Assembly (NCBI GenBank): GCA_028874765.1
Contig: JAPPIE010000165.1
Coordinates: 1 to 38,890, forward strand
Length of the DNA: 38,890 nt
DNA from: Gemmatimonadota bacterium
Lineage (GTDB): Bacteria; Latescibacterota; UBA2968
Direction: 5' to 3'
Position numbers and translations under genes: made by a program. Positions 1-8,207 of the stretch are shown here, in pieces. Within the stretch, counting starts at the first letter, position 1. Every line of letters starts with the position of its first letter. A model generated the notes under the pieces. The model was not told the DNA's origin. It was given only the letters and a program-made list of their open reading frames with translations, and did no database searches.

Positions 1-53
1 TATTTCCCAATCCCGCTGCCCGCGCCAGTGACAATTGCAACTTTGCTACTCAT
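1..53 (-). CDS. Short-chain dehydrogenase/reductase, N-terminal fragment
   Basis: Only the first 17 codons lie in the window; the gene runs off the left edge. The visible peptide begins MSSKVAIVTGAGSGIGK and contains the TGxxxGIG glycine-rich NAD(P)-binding motif of classical short-chain dehydrogenases. An AGGAGA ribosome-binding site lies a few bases upstream of the ATG at 53, which supports the start. The gene is divergent from the secreted propeller gene at 278. The substrate cannot be inferred from this fragment. Confidence 0.65.
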   Translation of the reverse strand, partial: MSSKVAIVTGAGSGIGK

Positions 54-277
54 AGCCAAATCTCCTGATGAGTTGTGGTTTATATATAAACGCATGATAA
101 TACGCAAAACACATAAGTCAAAAAATTTATGTACAGCCAAATGTACAGGGATTTTAGCATCTTTCCTTAAGTTCGGGCATCATGATTGTTTTTATTTAGC
201 AAATTTCTGTCTGTCATGTTATCATGTCTTATAATATCTAATAAGAATACTAAAATTCTAACAAGAGGGAGGAAACC
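54..277. promoter_or_regulatory. AT-rich divergent intergenic region with candidate promoter and repeated TGTACA boxes
   Basis: This 224-base gap separates two divergent genes and should hold promoters for both. TATAAT at 230-235 is a candidate -10 box for the plus-strand gene, but no convincing -35 was seen. Two ATGTACAG boxes at 129-136 and 141-148, 12 bases apart on the same face, each contain the palindrome TGTACA and could be an operator. A GAGGGAGG ribosome-binding site lies just before the ATG at 278. No small gene is supported here. Confidence 0.35.
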
Positions 278-1486
278 ATGCGTCTATTAATCCTTGCAAT
301 TTTATCCATCGGCCTGCTATCTCAGCCGCTTCAGGCCAGGATTGGGTCACAATCAGGTAATCCAGACTTCGATGGAAGCGGTGTTGTCGATTTTTCCGAC
401 TTTTTGCTCTTTGTCGGCAATTTCGGAGCGCGTCAGGGCGATGAGAGGTATGAAGCCCAATTCGATCTGGATGGCGATGGCGAGGTTGCGTTTGGCGATT
501 TTCTAATATTCGTCGGACAATTTGGCAAAGAAGTGCCTAAGGCTATGGGCAAGATATACTGGACAGACTCCGGCACAGGTAACCCTACCCCTATGGAAGA
601 TGATAAAATCCAGAGTGCCAACCTCGACGGATCCAATGTTGAAACCCTCGTCACATACGAAAATTTCTTGCGGCTTCCAATGGGCATTGATTTGGATGTG
701 GCCGGGGGCAAGATGTACTGGACAGATACCACCAGAGATAGAATCCGGCGCGCCAACCTCGATGGCTCTGGCGTAGAAGATATTCTCAATACCAGAACAT
801 TCGGCGGGCAGTCACTCGCCGGCCCGGCCACCACCCCGCGCGATGTTGCCCTAGACCTGACAAGCGATCCCCCAAAGATGTACTGGGTAGATGCAGGCAC
901 GGCCAACGTCAATGACGGTAAAATCTGGCGCGCCAACCTCGATGGCTCCAGTCCCGAAGCCCTTGTCACCACCGGATTGATTACTCCACAGAGCATCGCT
1001 CTGGATACAACTGGGGGCAAAATGTACTGGACGGATTCCGGCACAGGTGGCCCCGACGCACCACAGGATGATAAAATCCAGCGCGCCAACCTCGACGGAT
1101 CCAATGTTGAAACCCTTCTCACCTACGAAAACTTCTTGCGGGTTCCAAGAGGCATTGCTCTGGATGTGACCGGGGGTAAAATGTATTGGACAGACATCAG
1201 TAGAGATAGAATCCGACGTGCCAACCTCGACGGCACCGAACCAGAAGATATCCTCAACACCAGAACATTCGGCGGGCAGTCACTCGCTGGCCCGGCCACC
1301 GCTCCGCGCGATATTGCTCTGGACCTGACAAGCGATCCCTCAAAGATGTACTGGGTAGATGCTGGCACCGGTAACGTCGATAACGGTAAAATCTGGCGTG
1401 CCAACCTCGACGGCTCCAGTCCCGAAGCCCTCGTCACCTCCGGATTGGTCAATCCACACGGCATCGCCCTGATGCTCGCGCCGTAG
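278..1486 (+). CDS. Secreted dockerin-like / six-bladed YWTD beta-propeller protein
   Basis: A 402-residue exported protein. Residues 1-20 form a signal peptide (MRLLILAILSIGLLSQPLQA). Two dockerin-like EF-hand calcium loops follow at about 30-41 (DFDGSGVVDFSD) and 63-74 (DLDGDGEVAFGD). The rest carries six LDL-receptor class B (YWTD) repeats starting near residues 92, 145, 200, 248, 301 and 356, read as K[IM]YW[TV]D. Six blades make one complete propeller, a fold that normally binds proteins or ligands and has no catalysis. Blades 1-3 and 4-6 are near copies with a period of 156 residues. A strong ribosome-binding site precedes the ATG, and a hairpin terminator follows the stop, so it is probably a single-gene unit. 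The ligand is unknown. Confidence 0.85.
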   Translation: MRLLILAILSIGLLSQPLQARIGSQSGNPDFDGSGVVDFSDFLLFVGNFGARQGDERYEAQFDLDGDGEVAFGDFLIFVGQFGKEVPKAMGKIYWTDSGTGNPTPMEDDKIQSANLDGSNVETLVTYENFLRLPMGIDLDVAGGKMYWTDTTRDRIRRANLDGSGVEDILNTRTFGGQSLAGPATTPRDVALDLTSDPPKMYWVDAGTANVNDGKIWRANLDGSSPEALVTTGLITPQSIALDTTGGKMYWTDSGTGGPDAPQDDKIQRANLDGSNVETLLTYENFLRVPRGIALDVTGGKMYWTDISRDRIRRANLDGTEPEDILNTRTFGGQSLAGPATAPRDIALDLTSDPSKMYWVDAGTGNVDNGKIWRANLDGSSPEALVTSGLVNPHGIALMLAP

Positions 1487-1498
1487 GCTATGAAAACT

Positions 1499-1533
1499 GC
1501 GAGTTCGCCCGGTGCTGGGCGAACTCGTTTCCC
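1499..1533 (+). terminator. Hairpin terminator after the propeller gene
   Basis: CGAGTTCGCCC at 1500-1510 pairs perfectly with GGGCGAACTCG at 1517-1527 around the loop GGTGCT. The stem has 11 base pairs and lies 13 bases after the stop codon. The following T-run is short (GTTTCCC), so intrinsic termination may be weak. Confidence 0.7.
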
Positions 1534-1656
1534 GTCTCACCCCGCCTCCTTCCCCTCCCACAATACATCCGCATTTTTTGGTTCTTGTTTGTCCAGGCAA
1601 GACGCATTATCTTGTCGCTCTATGTTATTTTTTATAGTCAATAGAAAGGATGGACA

Positions 1657-2712
1657 ATGGCGATTCTGTTTGCTCGGACAGAAAATCTGGAACGGTCATG
1701 GCCGTTTGTGCCAGAGGCACTGATGGCGCGGCTGAATGAAATAGATGAAGTGCGCGTGGTACAGGTAGAACGCGGATCACCTCTTTCGGAATTGACGGAT
1801 TTATCGCATATATCCGCCATCGCGCTATTCGGCGGACAGTTGACAAACTCGTGTTTGGCACGCGCGCCCGAATTGAAAGCCGTGGGGGGCGTGTTGGATA
1901 ATTGGGGCCATCGCTCTCTTCCGGTCGATGGCATGTTCGAACGCGACATCCCCATCATTGATGGCACGCGCGCGTGGGCGGCATCTGTCGCAGAAATCAC
2001 ACTCGCCCTGACATTAAATGCCCTGCGCATGATACCGCAATGGCACAAGCGCATGGCATCGGGGGAACGCCTGTGGAATTTTGAATACGTGCAATTTTGC
2101 GACAATCCAGATTTCGTCAACGGCACATTGGGAACAAAAACCGTCGGCGTCATGGGACTGGGACAAATCGGCGGACGGATGGCATCGTGGTGCAATACAC
2201 TCGGCTCGCGCGTGCTGGGCTACGATCCATTTATTCCAAAATCGCGATTGGATGAACTCGGCGTAGAAGGCGTGGAAATGGACACCCTCGTAGATGAATG
2301 CGAGATAGTCGTCGTCACCATACCACCAACGCCATCTGCCAGAAAAATCCTATCGCGGGAACGCATCTATCGATTGCGCAAAGGCAGCCTAATCGTAATC
2401 ACCACCCGCGCACATGCCGTCGATATGGACGCATTGCGGGAACGCATTATCGCCAACGAACTCGCCGGTGCATTTGACGTATATGACAACGAACCAGTGC
2501 CCACAGACGACTTATTGCGCAATCGGAACAATGTGGTACACACACCCCACATTGCCGGACGTACGCGAGACGCGAACTTGCAAGTCGCCGAAGTCATCGG
2601 CGATGATTTTGAACGAATCTTAAATGGTGAATCACCCCAGGCTCGGCTCTCCAAAGAAGCGATAGACGTACGAGGATCGCGCACAGATCTGCCAGCGATG
2701 CAGAACCAATAA
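1657..2712 (+). CDS. D-2-hydroxyacid dehydrogenase family protein
   Basis: A 351-residue cytosolic NAD(P)-dependent oxidoreductase expected to interconvert a 2-oxoacid and a D-2-hydroxyacid. The Rossmann motif GLGQIGGRM is near residue 168. The family's catalytic triad is visible: Arg in TTRAHAVD, Glu in DVYDNEP and His in TPHIAGRT near the C-terminus. The length is normal for the family. A GAAAGGA site precedes the ATG. The next gene starts 19 bases downstream with its own AGGAGG, so the two are probably co-transcribed. With the isomerase and sulfatase that follow, a role in sugar-acid catabolism is plausible, but the substrate is unknown. Confidence 0.88.
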   Translation: MAILFARTENLERSWPFVPEALMARLNEIDEVRVVQVERGSPLSELTDLSHISAIALFGGQLTNSCLARAPELKAVGGVLDNWGHRSLPVDGMFERDIPIIDGTRAWAASVAEITLALTLNALRMIPQWHKRMASGERLWNFEYVQFCDNPDFVNGTLGTKTVGVMGLGQIGGRMASWCNTLGSRVLGYDPFIPKSRLDELGVEGVEMDTLVDECEIVVVTIPPTPSARKILSRERIYRLRKGSLIVITTRAHAVDMDALRERIIANELAGAFDVYDNEPVPTDDLLRNRNNVVHTPHIAGRTRDANLQVAEVIGDDFERILNGESPQARLSKEAIDVRGSRTDLPAMQNQ

Positions 2713-2731
2713 ACCCCTTACAGGAGGAAAC

Positions 2732-3535
2732 ATGAAACTCGGACTCAACTCTGTTCTTTTTGGCGCGTGGGACATGGAAACCGCTTTTAAGTACACCGCC
2801 ATGGCAGGATACGACGGCATAGAAGTCTCGGCAATTGGCGGCATGAGCCAGCACCTCGTCCTCGACAACTGGCGCGAAACAGCCCGGGAAGCCAAGCGTC
2901 TGGGACGTGAATACGGCCTCGAACTCCTCGCCATGGAACAACCCAGGCAAGATCCCGACACCATGGAAAAAGCATTTCAAGCTGCAAACGAAGCCGGTAT
3001 CCCCGTCGTCAATTGCGGTCCGGGTGGAAAATCAGACGACGAAGAAACCTTCCAGCAAAGCATCGACTCCCTCGGCAACCTCGCCAACAGAGCCGAAACA
3101 TACGGCGTAACCCTCTGCGTCAAAGCCCATGTGGGTGCAGCCATCTACAACACCCCAACCACCCTGCGGGCGATGGAAGCCATCTCATCTCCCGCCTTTG
3201 GCATTGACATGGACCCCTCGCATATTCACCGCGCAAACGAAAATCCAGTTGAAGCCATCGCAGCCGTCGTCTCGCGCGTCAAACACGTCCACATCCGCGA
3301 CTGCAAAGGCCGAGAACGCGGTCCCGGTGACCCTGCAAACCAGGCCAATGGCCGCGGCGACATCGACCTCGTCGGTTATATCCGCGTCCTGCACGAAAAC
3401 GGTTACGACGGACCCGTCAATCTCGAAGTCATCGGCACAAGAGCACAAGGATACAGCCTGGAACAATGTTGCATCATCGGCGCGGAAACCCGCGGACACA
3501 TGCAAGCATCCTTGCAAGCATGTGGCGCGCGATAA
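2732..3535 (+). CDS. Sugar phosphate isomerase/epimerase-like TIM barrel
   Basis: A 267-residue protein of the xylose-isomerase-like TIM-barrel superfamily (AP endonuclease family 2 fold), which isomerises or epimerises sugars using a divalent metal. Supporting stretches are GYDGIEVSAIGG near the N-terminus, GIDMDPSHIHRANENP with likely metal-binding Asp and His, VKHVHIRDCKG, and the terminal GPVNLEVIGT strand with a conserved Glu. The start is set by an AGGAGG site 6 bases before the ATG. It sits between the dehydrogenase and a sulfatase in a likely catabolic operon. The exact reaction cannot be read from sequence. Confidence 0.85.
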   Translation: MKLGLNSVLFGAWDMETAFKYTAMAGYDGIEVSAIGGMSQHLVLDNWRETAREAKRLGREYGLELLAMEQPRQDPDTMEKAFQAANEAGIPVVNCGPGGKSDDEETFQQSIDSLGNLANRAETYGVTLCVKAHVGAAIYNTPTTLRAMEAISSPAFGIDMDPSHIHRANENPVEAIAAVVSRVKHVHIRDCKGRERGPGDPANQANGRGDIDLVGYIRVLHENGYDGPVNLEVIGTRAQGYSLEQCCIIGAETRGHMQASLQACGAR

Positions 3536-3549
3536 AGACGAATAGACCA

Positions 3550-3576
3550 ACGGGCAGGCACAGGGGCCTGCCCCTA
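3550..3576. repeat. GC-rich interspersed palindrome, copy 1
   Basis: This element begins ACGGGCAGGCAC and ends GCCCCTAC, and folds on itself (GGGGC/GCCCC and GGGCAGG/CCTGCCC pairings). It begins 15 bases after the isomerase stop. Close relatives lie at 4995-5023, 24141-24170 (opposite strand) and 38758-38786, all between genes. Confidence 0.75.
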
Positions 3577-3622
3577 CAACATTGCACGACAGCTCAAACC
3601 ACACACAGAAAGATCTCTCACT

Positions 3623-4984
3623 ATGCCCGATAAACCCAATATCCTCTGGATCTACGGCGAAGACCTCTATCCCAACCTCGCCTGCTATGGCACGCCAGCC
3701 GTGCAAACACCCAACATCGACAAACTCGCTTCGGAAGGCACACTATTTACAAATGCGTTTGTCACCTGCCCGGTATGTTCCCCAAGCAGATCGGCCATCA
3801 TCACCGGCCGCTATCAAACCAGTTTTGGCGCGCACAACCACCGCAGCAAGCGCGACACCCCATTGCCCGAACACATTCGCCTCATCACCGACTACTTCCG
3901 CGATGCGGGATATTACACCTGCAACAGCCCGGGACCGCCCTTTGACAAACCCGGCAAAACCGACTTCAACTTCCAGCGCAACGGCGTCTTTGACGGCATC
4001 GACTGGACTCAGCGCGCCGGGGACCAGCCCTTTTACGCCCAGAACAACATCACAGACACCCATCGCAACTTCACGCCCGACCCGCAAAACCCCGTCGATC
4101 CCGACGCCGTAGAGATCCCGCCTTATTATCCCGATCACCCCCTCATCAGAAAAGATTGGGCCATGTATCTCGAAAGTGCTCAGGTCTTTGACCGCAAAGT
4201 CGGCGAGGTACTCCAGCGCCTCGAAGACGAAGGGGTCGCCGACAACACCATCGTCTTCCTCATCGCCGATCACGGACGCGCGCATATCCGCGACAAACAA
4301 TTCCTCTACGACGGCGGCATTCGCATACCCTGCATTGTGCGCTGGCCCGGGCACATCGACGCAGGCGTCGTAAGCGACGAACTCGTCAGCGGCATAGACC
4401 TCGCACCCACCGCACTCTCGCTCGCGGGCTTAGACATTCCCCCGGAAATGGAGGGCAACATCTTCCTCGGTCCCGATGCAAAATCCCGCACCGAAGTCTT
4501 CTCAGCACGCGACCGATGTGACGGCACAGTAGATCGCATCCGCTGCGTACGCACCAAAAACTACAAATACATACGCAACTATCACCCCGACCGCCCCTAC
4601 ATGCAATTCAACCGCTACAAATACCAGCAATACCCCCTCTGGACACTCCTGCCCCTGCTCGGCAAAGAAGGCAAACTCACCGAAGCACAGGCAAAATTCC
4701 TCGCGCCCTATCGCCCTTACGAAGAACTCTACGACCTGCAAGCCGACCCCCACGAAGTCGAAAACCTCGCAGAGTCACCAGACCATCAGAACGCGCTCAA
4801 CGACCTTCGCGCGCGCCTCGACAACTGGATCGAAACCTACGGCGACCAGGGCGAAATCCCCGAAGATCCAGAGGTCATAGCAGCACAAGCAGAAGACATG
4901 TACGACAAACATCAAAGCGCACCGGACAGCCAACTATCGCCCGAAGAATACATAAAAGCATGGGAACAGAAATTGCTGGGATAA
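3623..4984 (+). CDS. Type I (formylglycine) sulfatase
   Basis: A 453-residue sulfate ester hydrolase of the alkaline-phosphatase superfamily. The N-terminus shows NILWIYGEDL with acidic calcium ligands. CSPSR near residues 52-56 is the C-x-P-S-R signature whose Cys is oxidised to formylglycine. TGRYQTSFGAH follows, then ADHGRAHIRDKQ with late metal and substrate residues and YDGGIRIPCIVRWPG. No signal peptide is visible, so it is either cytosolic or exported by a route not apparent here. No formylglycine-generating enzyme or anaerobic sulfatase maturase is present in the window. It lies in the plus-strand catabolic block; the substrate is probably a sulfated sugar, by inference only. The ribosome-binding site is weak. 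Confidence 0.92.
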   Translation: MPDKPNILWIYGEDLYPNLACYGTPAVQTPNIDKLASEGTLFTNAFVTCPVCSPSRSAIITGRYQTSFGAHNHRSKRDTPLPEHIRLITDYFRDAGYYTCNSPGPPFDKPGKTDFNFQRNGVFDGIDWTQRAGDQPFYAQNNITDTHRNFTPDPQNPVDPDAVEIPPYYPDHPLIRKDWAMYLESAQVFDRKVGEVLQRLEDEGVADNTIVFLIADHGRAHIRDKQFLYDGGIRIPCIVRWPGHIDAGVVSDELVSGIDLAPTALSLAGLDIPPEMEGNIFLGPDAKSRTEVFSARDRCDGTVDRIRCVRTKNYKYIRNYHPDRPYMQFNRYKYQQYPLWTLLPLLGKEGKLTEAQAKFLAPYRPYEELYDLQADPHEVENLAESPDHQNALNDLRARLDNWIETYGDQGEIPEDPEVIAAQAEDMYDKHQSAPDSQLSPEEYIKAWEQKLLG

Positions 4985-4994
4985 GGGCCAACTA

Positions 4995-5023
4995 ACGGGC
5001 GGGCACGGGGGCACCGCCCCTAC
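4995..5023. repeat. GC-rich interspersed palindrome, copy 2
   Basis: This copy begins ACGGGCGGGCAC and ends CGCCCCTAC. It starts 11 bases after the sulfatase stop, in the same orientation relative to the upstream gene as copy 1. The GGGGGC/GCCCC and GGGCGG/CCGCCC pairings allow alternative hairpins. Confidence 0.75.
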
Positions 5024-5042
5024 ATTGTGTAGATAAACGGCT

Positions 5043-5136
5043 AATGAACTGCTGGCGCAGTTGTACCTCGTTTCGTCTATTCGTCTATGAACTGGCCTGT
5101 GAAGCGGCCAGTTGTACCCCGCTCCGTCTATTCGCT
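5043..5136 (+). repeat. Imperfect tandem repeat of about 45-50 bases, each copy with a hairpin
   Basis: Copy 1 (5043-5086) and copy 2 (5087-5136) share ATGAACTG at the start, CAGTTGTACC in the middle and CGTCTATTCG near the end. Each has its own hairpin: AACTGC/GCAGTT at 5047-5062 and AACTGGCC/GGCCAGTT at 5090-5113. The stems differ in sequence but keep their pairing. The second copy ends just before the aminotransferase ATG. Confidence 0.7.
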
Positions 5137-5141
5137 TACTT

Positions 5142-6413
5142 ATGTTCTCTTCCCCACAAGAATCCGTCATCCGGCGCATGACCCGCCTATCCCTTGAGCA
5201 CAATGCCGTAAACCTCTCTCAAGGGATCACAGACGAACCCGTACTCTACGACCTCGCCTGGGCTGGCATCGCCGCCATTCTGGGCGGCTCAGATGAAGGC
5301 GCCGAGCAATTGCACGCACTCACCCTGCGCGACCTCCTCGCGCGCAACGAGGAGAACGATAACCGTTCCCTCAAAGACCTCTGCGCCATCCTCCAACCCC
5401 AGCACGACCGCTACAACCAGTATTCCTTCCCCTACGGATTGCCCGAACTTCGGAAAGCCATTGCAGACTACACCCGGCGATTCTACGCCTTTCGTCCCAA
5501 CCCCGAAACGCAAATCACCGTCACCGCAGGCGCGACCGAAGGACTCTCCTCAACACTTCGCGCCCTGTGCAATCCCGGCGATGGCGTCATCGTCTTACAA
5601 CCCTTTCACGAAATGTATCCCAACCAGGCCAGCCTGTTTGGGCTGCACTGCGAATATGTCACCCTGCGCGAAAAAAGCGGTGGCTGGGCACTCGACAAAG
5701 ACGAATGGACCGCCGCGGCAAAACGCACGCGCGCACTCATCCTCAACACGCCACACAACCCCACGGGCAAAGTCTTCTCCGAATCAGAACTCGCCTTCAT
5801 CGCAGACTTCTGTTGCAAACACGACCTATTTTTAATCACCGACGAAATCTACGAACACATCCTCTACGGCGATTGCGTCCACATCTGCCCTGCAACACTC
5901 GCCGGCATGGCCGAGCGCACCATCGTCGTCAACGCCATCACCAAAACCGCCAACGCCAGCGGCTGGCGCGTCGGCTGGGTCATATCGCCCGAACAACACA
6001 CCCCGAAAATTCGCGCTGTTCACGACACCCTCGTCGTCCAGGCCCCCACCCCATTGCAAAAAGGCGCCGAGCACCTGTTGCAATTGCCCGACGCCATCTT
6101 CAAAAATATTCATAAACCATTCTTACAAAAACGCAACCTGCTCCTCAAAGCCCTCCAATCCACCGGATTCAAAATCACCCCACCCGACGGCTCCTACTAC
6201 CTCTTTGCCGATTACCGCTCCGTCCCCACCTTATGCGGCATGAATCCAACCGATGCCGCCCTGTACATGACCCGGAAAATCGGCGTCACCCCCGTGCCCG
6301 GCGACAACTTCTACGCAACGGGCAACGACGGCGACCGGTACTTGCGATTTGCCTTCTGCCGCACCCTCGATAGCTTGAACGAAGCAGCAGAACGGCTGAA
6401 AAAGCTGACCTGA
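5142..6413 (+). CDS. Class I/II PLP-dependent aminotransferase
   Basis: A 423-residue fold-type I aminotransferase. It shows LNTPHNPTGK (the Asn-Pro that contacts the cofactor), ITDEIYEHILYGD, and AITKTANASGWRVGW containing the Schiff-base Lys. The ATG at 5142 is preferred to a TTG at 5112 because the intervening codons lie in the tandem repeat, although neither has a clear ribosome-binding site. Between the NLSQG motif and SFPYGLPELRKA there are about 70 residues, roughly twice the usual spacing, so it carries an N-terminal insertion. Its stop lies two bases from the stop of the convergent oxidoreductase gene. The amino donor is unknown. Confidence 0.88.
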   Translation: MFSSPQESVIRRMTRLSLEHNAVNLSQGITDEPVLYDLAWAGIAAILGGSDEGAEQLHALTLRDLLARNEENDNRSLKDLCAILQPQHDRYNQYSFPYGLPELRKAIADYTRRFYAFRPNPETQITVTAGATEGLSSTLRALCNPGDGVIVLQPFHEMYPNQASLFGLHCEYVTLREKSGGWALDKDEWTAAAKRTRALILNTPHNPTGKVFSESELAFIADFCCKHDLFLITDEIYEHILYGDCVHICPATLAGMAERTIVVNAITKTANASGWRVGWVISPEQHTPKIRAVHDTLVVQAPTPLQKGAEHLLQLPDAIFKNIHKPFLQKRNLLLKALQSTGFKITPPDGSYYLFADYRSVPTLCGMNPTDAALYMTRKIGVTPVPGDNFYATGNDGDRYLRFAFCRTLDSLNEAAERLKKLT

Positions 6414-6415
6414 CT

Positions 6416-7501
6416 TTATCGCCGCTCGTATTCAAATGGGAACGCCACAGGCTCACCATCATTTGCCCACGATCTCGCCATCGCCACGTCAATCTCCCGG
6501 TCCTTGCGACCGTTATAAGCCCCATATTCAGGCTCGGTATCGTTGCGAACGGCATTTGCGATACTCATCAACTCTGACGCGACAGTAATTTCGCCATCAC
6601 TGAGCGGATAATTTTGCAACGGATTTTCCCACACCACCTCCGGCGTTGTATCCGCCACAAGAGCGGCGAGGGTCTCAAACCCATCGACATCGTTGGTTTT
6701 GCGGGTGATCGTGATTTTGCGCTGCTCATCGGCAGTGTCATTCAGAATGACCGCTTCATCGCGGAAGCACATCCCACGCTCGGCGTAGAACTTCGTGCCG
6801 TTGAAACCGCGAAGCGGCGAACCATAAGACAAACTGCTAAAATGGAATACCCCGACCGCGCCATCGGCAAATTCGATGACGCCTTGCTGCCAATCCTCTG
6901 AGTCGCGTGTCGGCTGACCCCGCCGCCAGATGTGCTCCTGCACTGCAAAGCTCTTTCGAACACCGAACACGCGCAGAGGTTCGTTATCAAACCCGACGTA
7001 ACTGCGAATCAAGCCAATCCCGTGATACCCGTGTCCGCGAAATTCGTTGTAGGCAACATTGATTTTACCGAATACACCCGCCAGAATCATCTCGCGTTTA
7101 ATCCGTTCCGATGGCACGCGATAATAGTTTTCATTGACCTCAATCTTCGTCCCATTTTGCTTTGCGGACTCCATCATCTCATCCGCCCAGCCGAGGTCTG
7201 TGTCAATCGGCGTCTCGGTGCAGTAACTCACGCCGTGTTCAGAGCACAACAGCCCCGGGATATGATTATTGCTCGGGGTAATAACGATGGAGCAGATATC
7301 TGGCTTCTCTTTTTCCAGCATCTCAGCGGTGTCTGTATATGCAGCAACGTTATACTTTGCGCCCTGCGCCTTGACAGAATCTTCGCTTACATCGCAAACA
7401 GCGACCAGTTCAAGGTCGTCCTTCAATTTAGCGATGAGCGGAAGATACACATTTGCCCCTCGATTCCCCGTGCCGATATGTGCAATTTTGAGCTTGTCCA
7501 T
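6416..7501 (-). CDS. Gfo/Idh/MocA family oxidoreductase-like protein
   Basis: A 361-residue protein with an N-terminal Rossmann fold (KIAHIGTGNRGANVYLPLI) and the usual alpha/beta C-terminal dimerisation domain. The ATG at 7501 is chosen because GGAGG lies just upstream and the Rossmann strand follows directly; 15 codons further upstream are open but lack a site. The family motif EKP, which carries a catalytic Lys, reads ETP here (YCTETPIDTD). A GHGYHGIG segment occupies the later active-site region. It is downstream of the SGNH hydrolase by 41 bases and probably in the same transcript. A sugar-related oxidation is likely but unproven. Confidence 0.85.
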   Translation of the reverse strand: MDKLKIAHIGTGNRGANVYLPLIAKLKDDLELVAVCDVSEDSVKAQGAKYNVAAYTDTAEMLEKEKPDICSIVITPSNNHIPGLLCSEHGVSYCTETPIDTDLGWADEMMESAKQNGTKIEVNENYYRVPSERIKREMILAGVFGKINVAYNEFRGHGYHGIGLIRSYVGFDNEPLRVFGVRKSFAVQEHIWRRGQPTRDSEDWQQGVIEFADGAVGVFHFSSLSYGSPLRGFNGTKFYAERGMCFRDEAVILNDTADEQRKITITRKTNDVDGFETLAALVADTTPEVVWENPLQNYPLSDGEITVASELMSIANAVRNDTEPEYGAYNGRKDREIDVAMARSWANDGEPVAFPFEYERR

Positions 7502-7542
7502 TGATATGCCTCCAATTGAAGAAAGCCGATATGGTATGCCTC

Positions 7543-8190
7543 TCACGCCTCACACAGCATCTTAAACAACGCATCCGCAATAATAAAATGCCCTGTCCGA
7601 TTGGGATGCACAGGCTCTGGACAAAAAGTTTCTGAACCTCTATATTTCAAATGCGCCTGGAAAAGATCGTGCAAACGCAACAGCTTTGTCCCGTACTTCT
7701 CGCTCATCTTCTCCACAATGCCGATATACTCCGGAATCAACGCCATAACCTCGCTCTGGAATGTCTGTCCGGATGTATCCGTGGAAATATAAAATGGCGT
7801 AATCAGCACAATAGGACACCCAATCTCCCGTTGTGTCGCATCCAAAATCGCATCGTACAATTCTTCAAATCGCGCGGGCGGAACCGCATCCTCCGCCTCT
7901 CGCAAAACGCTGTGCAAATCATTAATCCCGATCTTAATCGACAACTTATCCGGCGCGTGATCAATCACGTCTTCTCCCCAGCGCTCGTGCAAATGCGTCA
8001 CGCGATTGCCGCCTATTCCCCTATTGATATACGCGATCTTTCGCTCGGGAAACTGCGCCGTCACAATCTCTGTAAACGCCCGCACATACCCATTGCCCAG
8101 CGGCGCCTCAGCCGCACGCCGACCACAATCCGTAATACTATCGCCAATAAACAACATCGTCTCGCCATCTTGAACCCAAAAATCGGACAT
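7543..8190 (-). CDS. SGNH/GDSL-family hydrolase
   Basis: A 215-residue esterase-like protein. Block I is FIGDSITDCG with the nucleophilic Ser, block II is NRGIGGNRV with the oxyanion Gly, block III is IKIGINDLH with the oxyanion Asn, and block V ends in VHPNRTGH with the catalytic His. Family members deacetylate carbohydrates or hydrolyse other esters. No signal peptide is evident. A GGAGA site lies upstream of the ATG at 8190. Only 17 bases separate this start from the divergent modA start, so the promoters must overlap the two genes or each other. Confidence 0.9.
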   Translation of the reverse strand: MSDFWVQDGETMLFIGDSITDCGRRAAEAPLGNGYVRAFTEIVTAQFPERKIAYINRGIGGNRVTHLHERWGEDVIDHAPDKLSIKIGINDLHSVLREAEDAVPPARFEELYDAILDATQREIGCPIVLITPFYISTDTSGQTFQSEVMALIPEYIGIVEKMSEKYGTKLLRLHDLFQAHLKYRGSETFCPEPVHPNRTGHFIIADALFKMLCEA

Positions 8191-8207
8191 ACTATTCTCC
8201 TTATCCC

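Noticed and set aside
28-234. A 68-codon open frame in the left intergenic gap
   Set aside because: It has no ribosome-binding site, overlaps the SDR start on the other strand and looks like AT-rich noise.
433-1464. Two long open frames on the minus strand opposite the propeller gene
   Set aside because: They mirror the repeated YWTD codons, lack ribosome-binding sites and signal peptides, and the plus strand clearly encodes a known fold.
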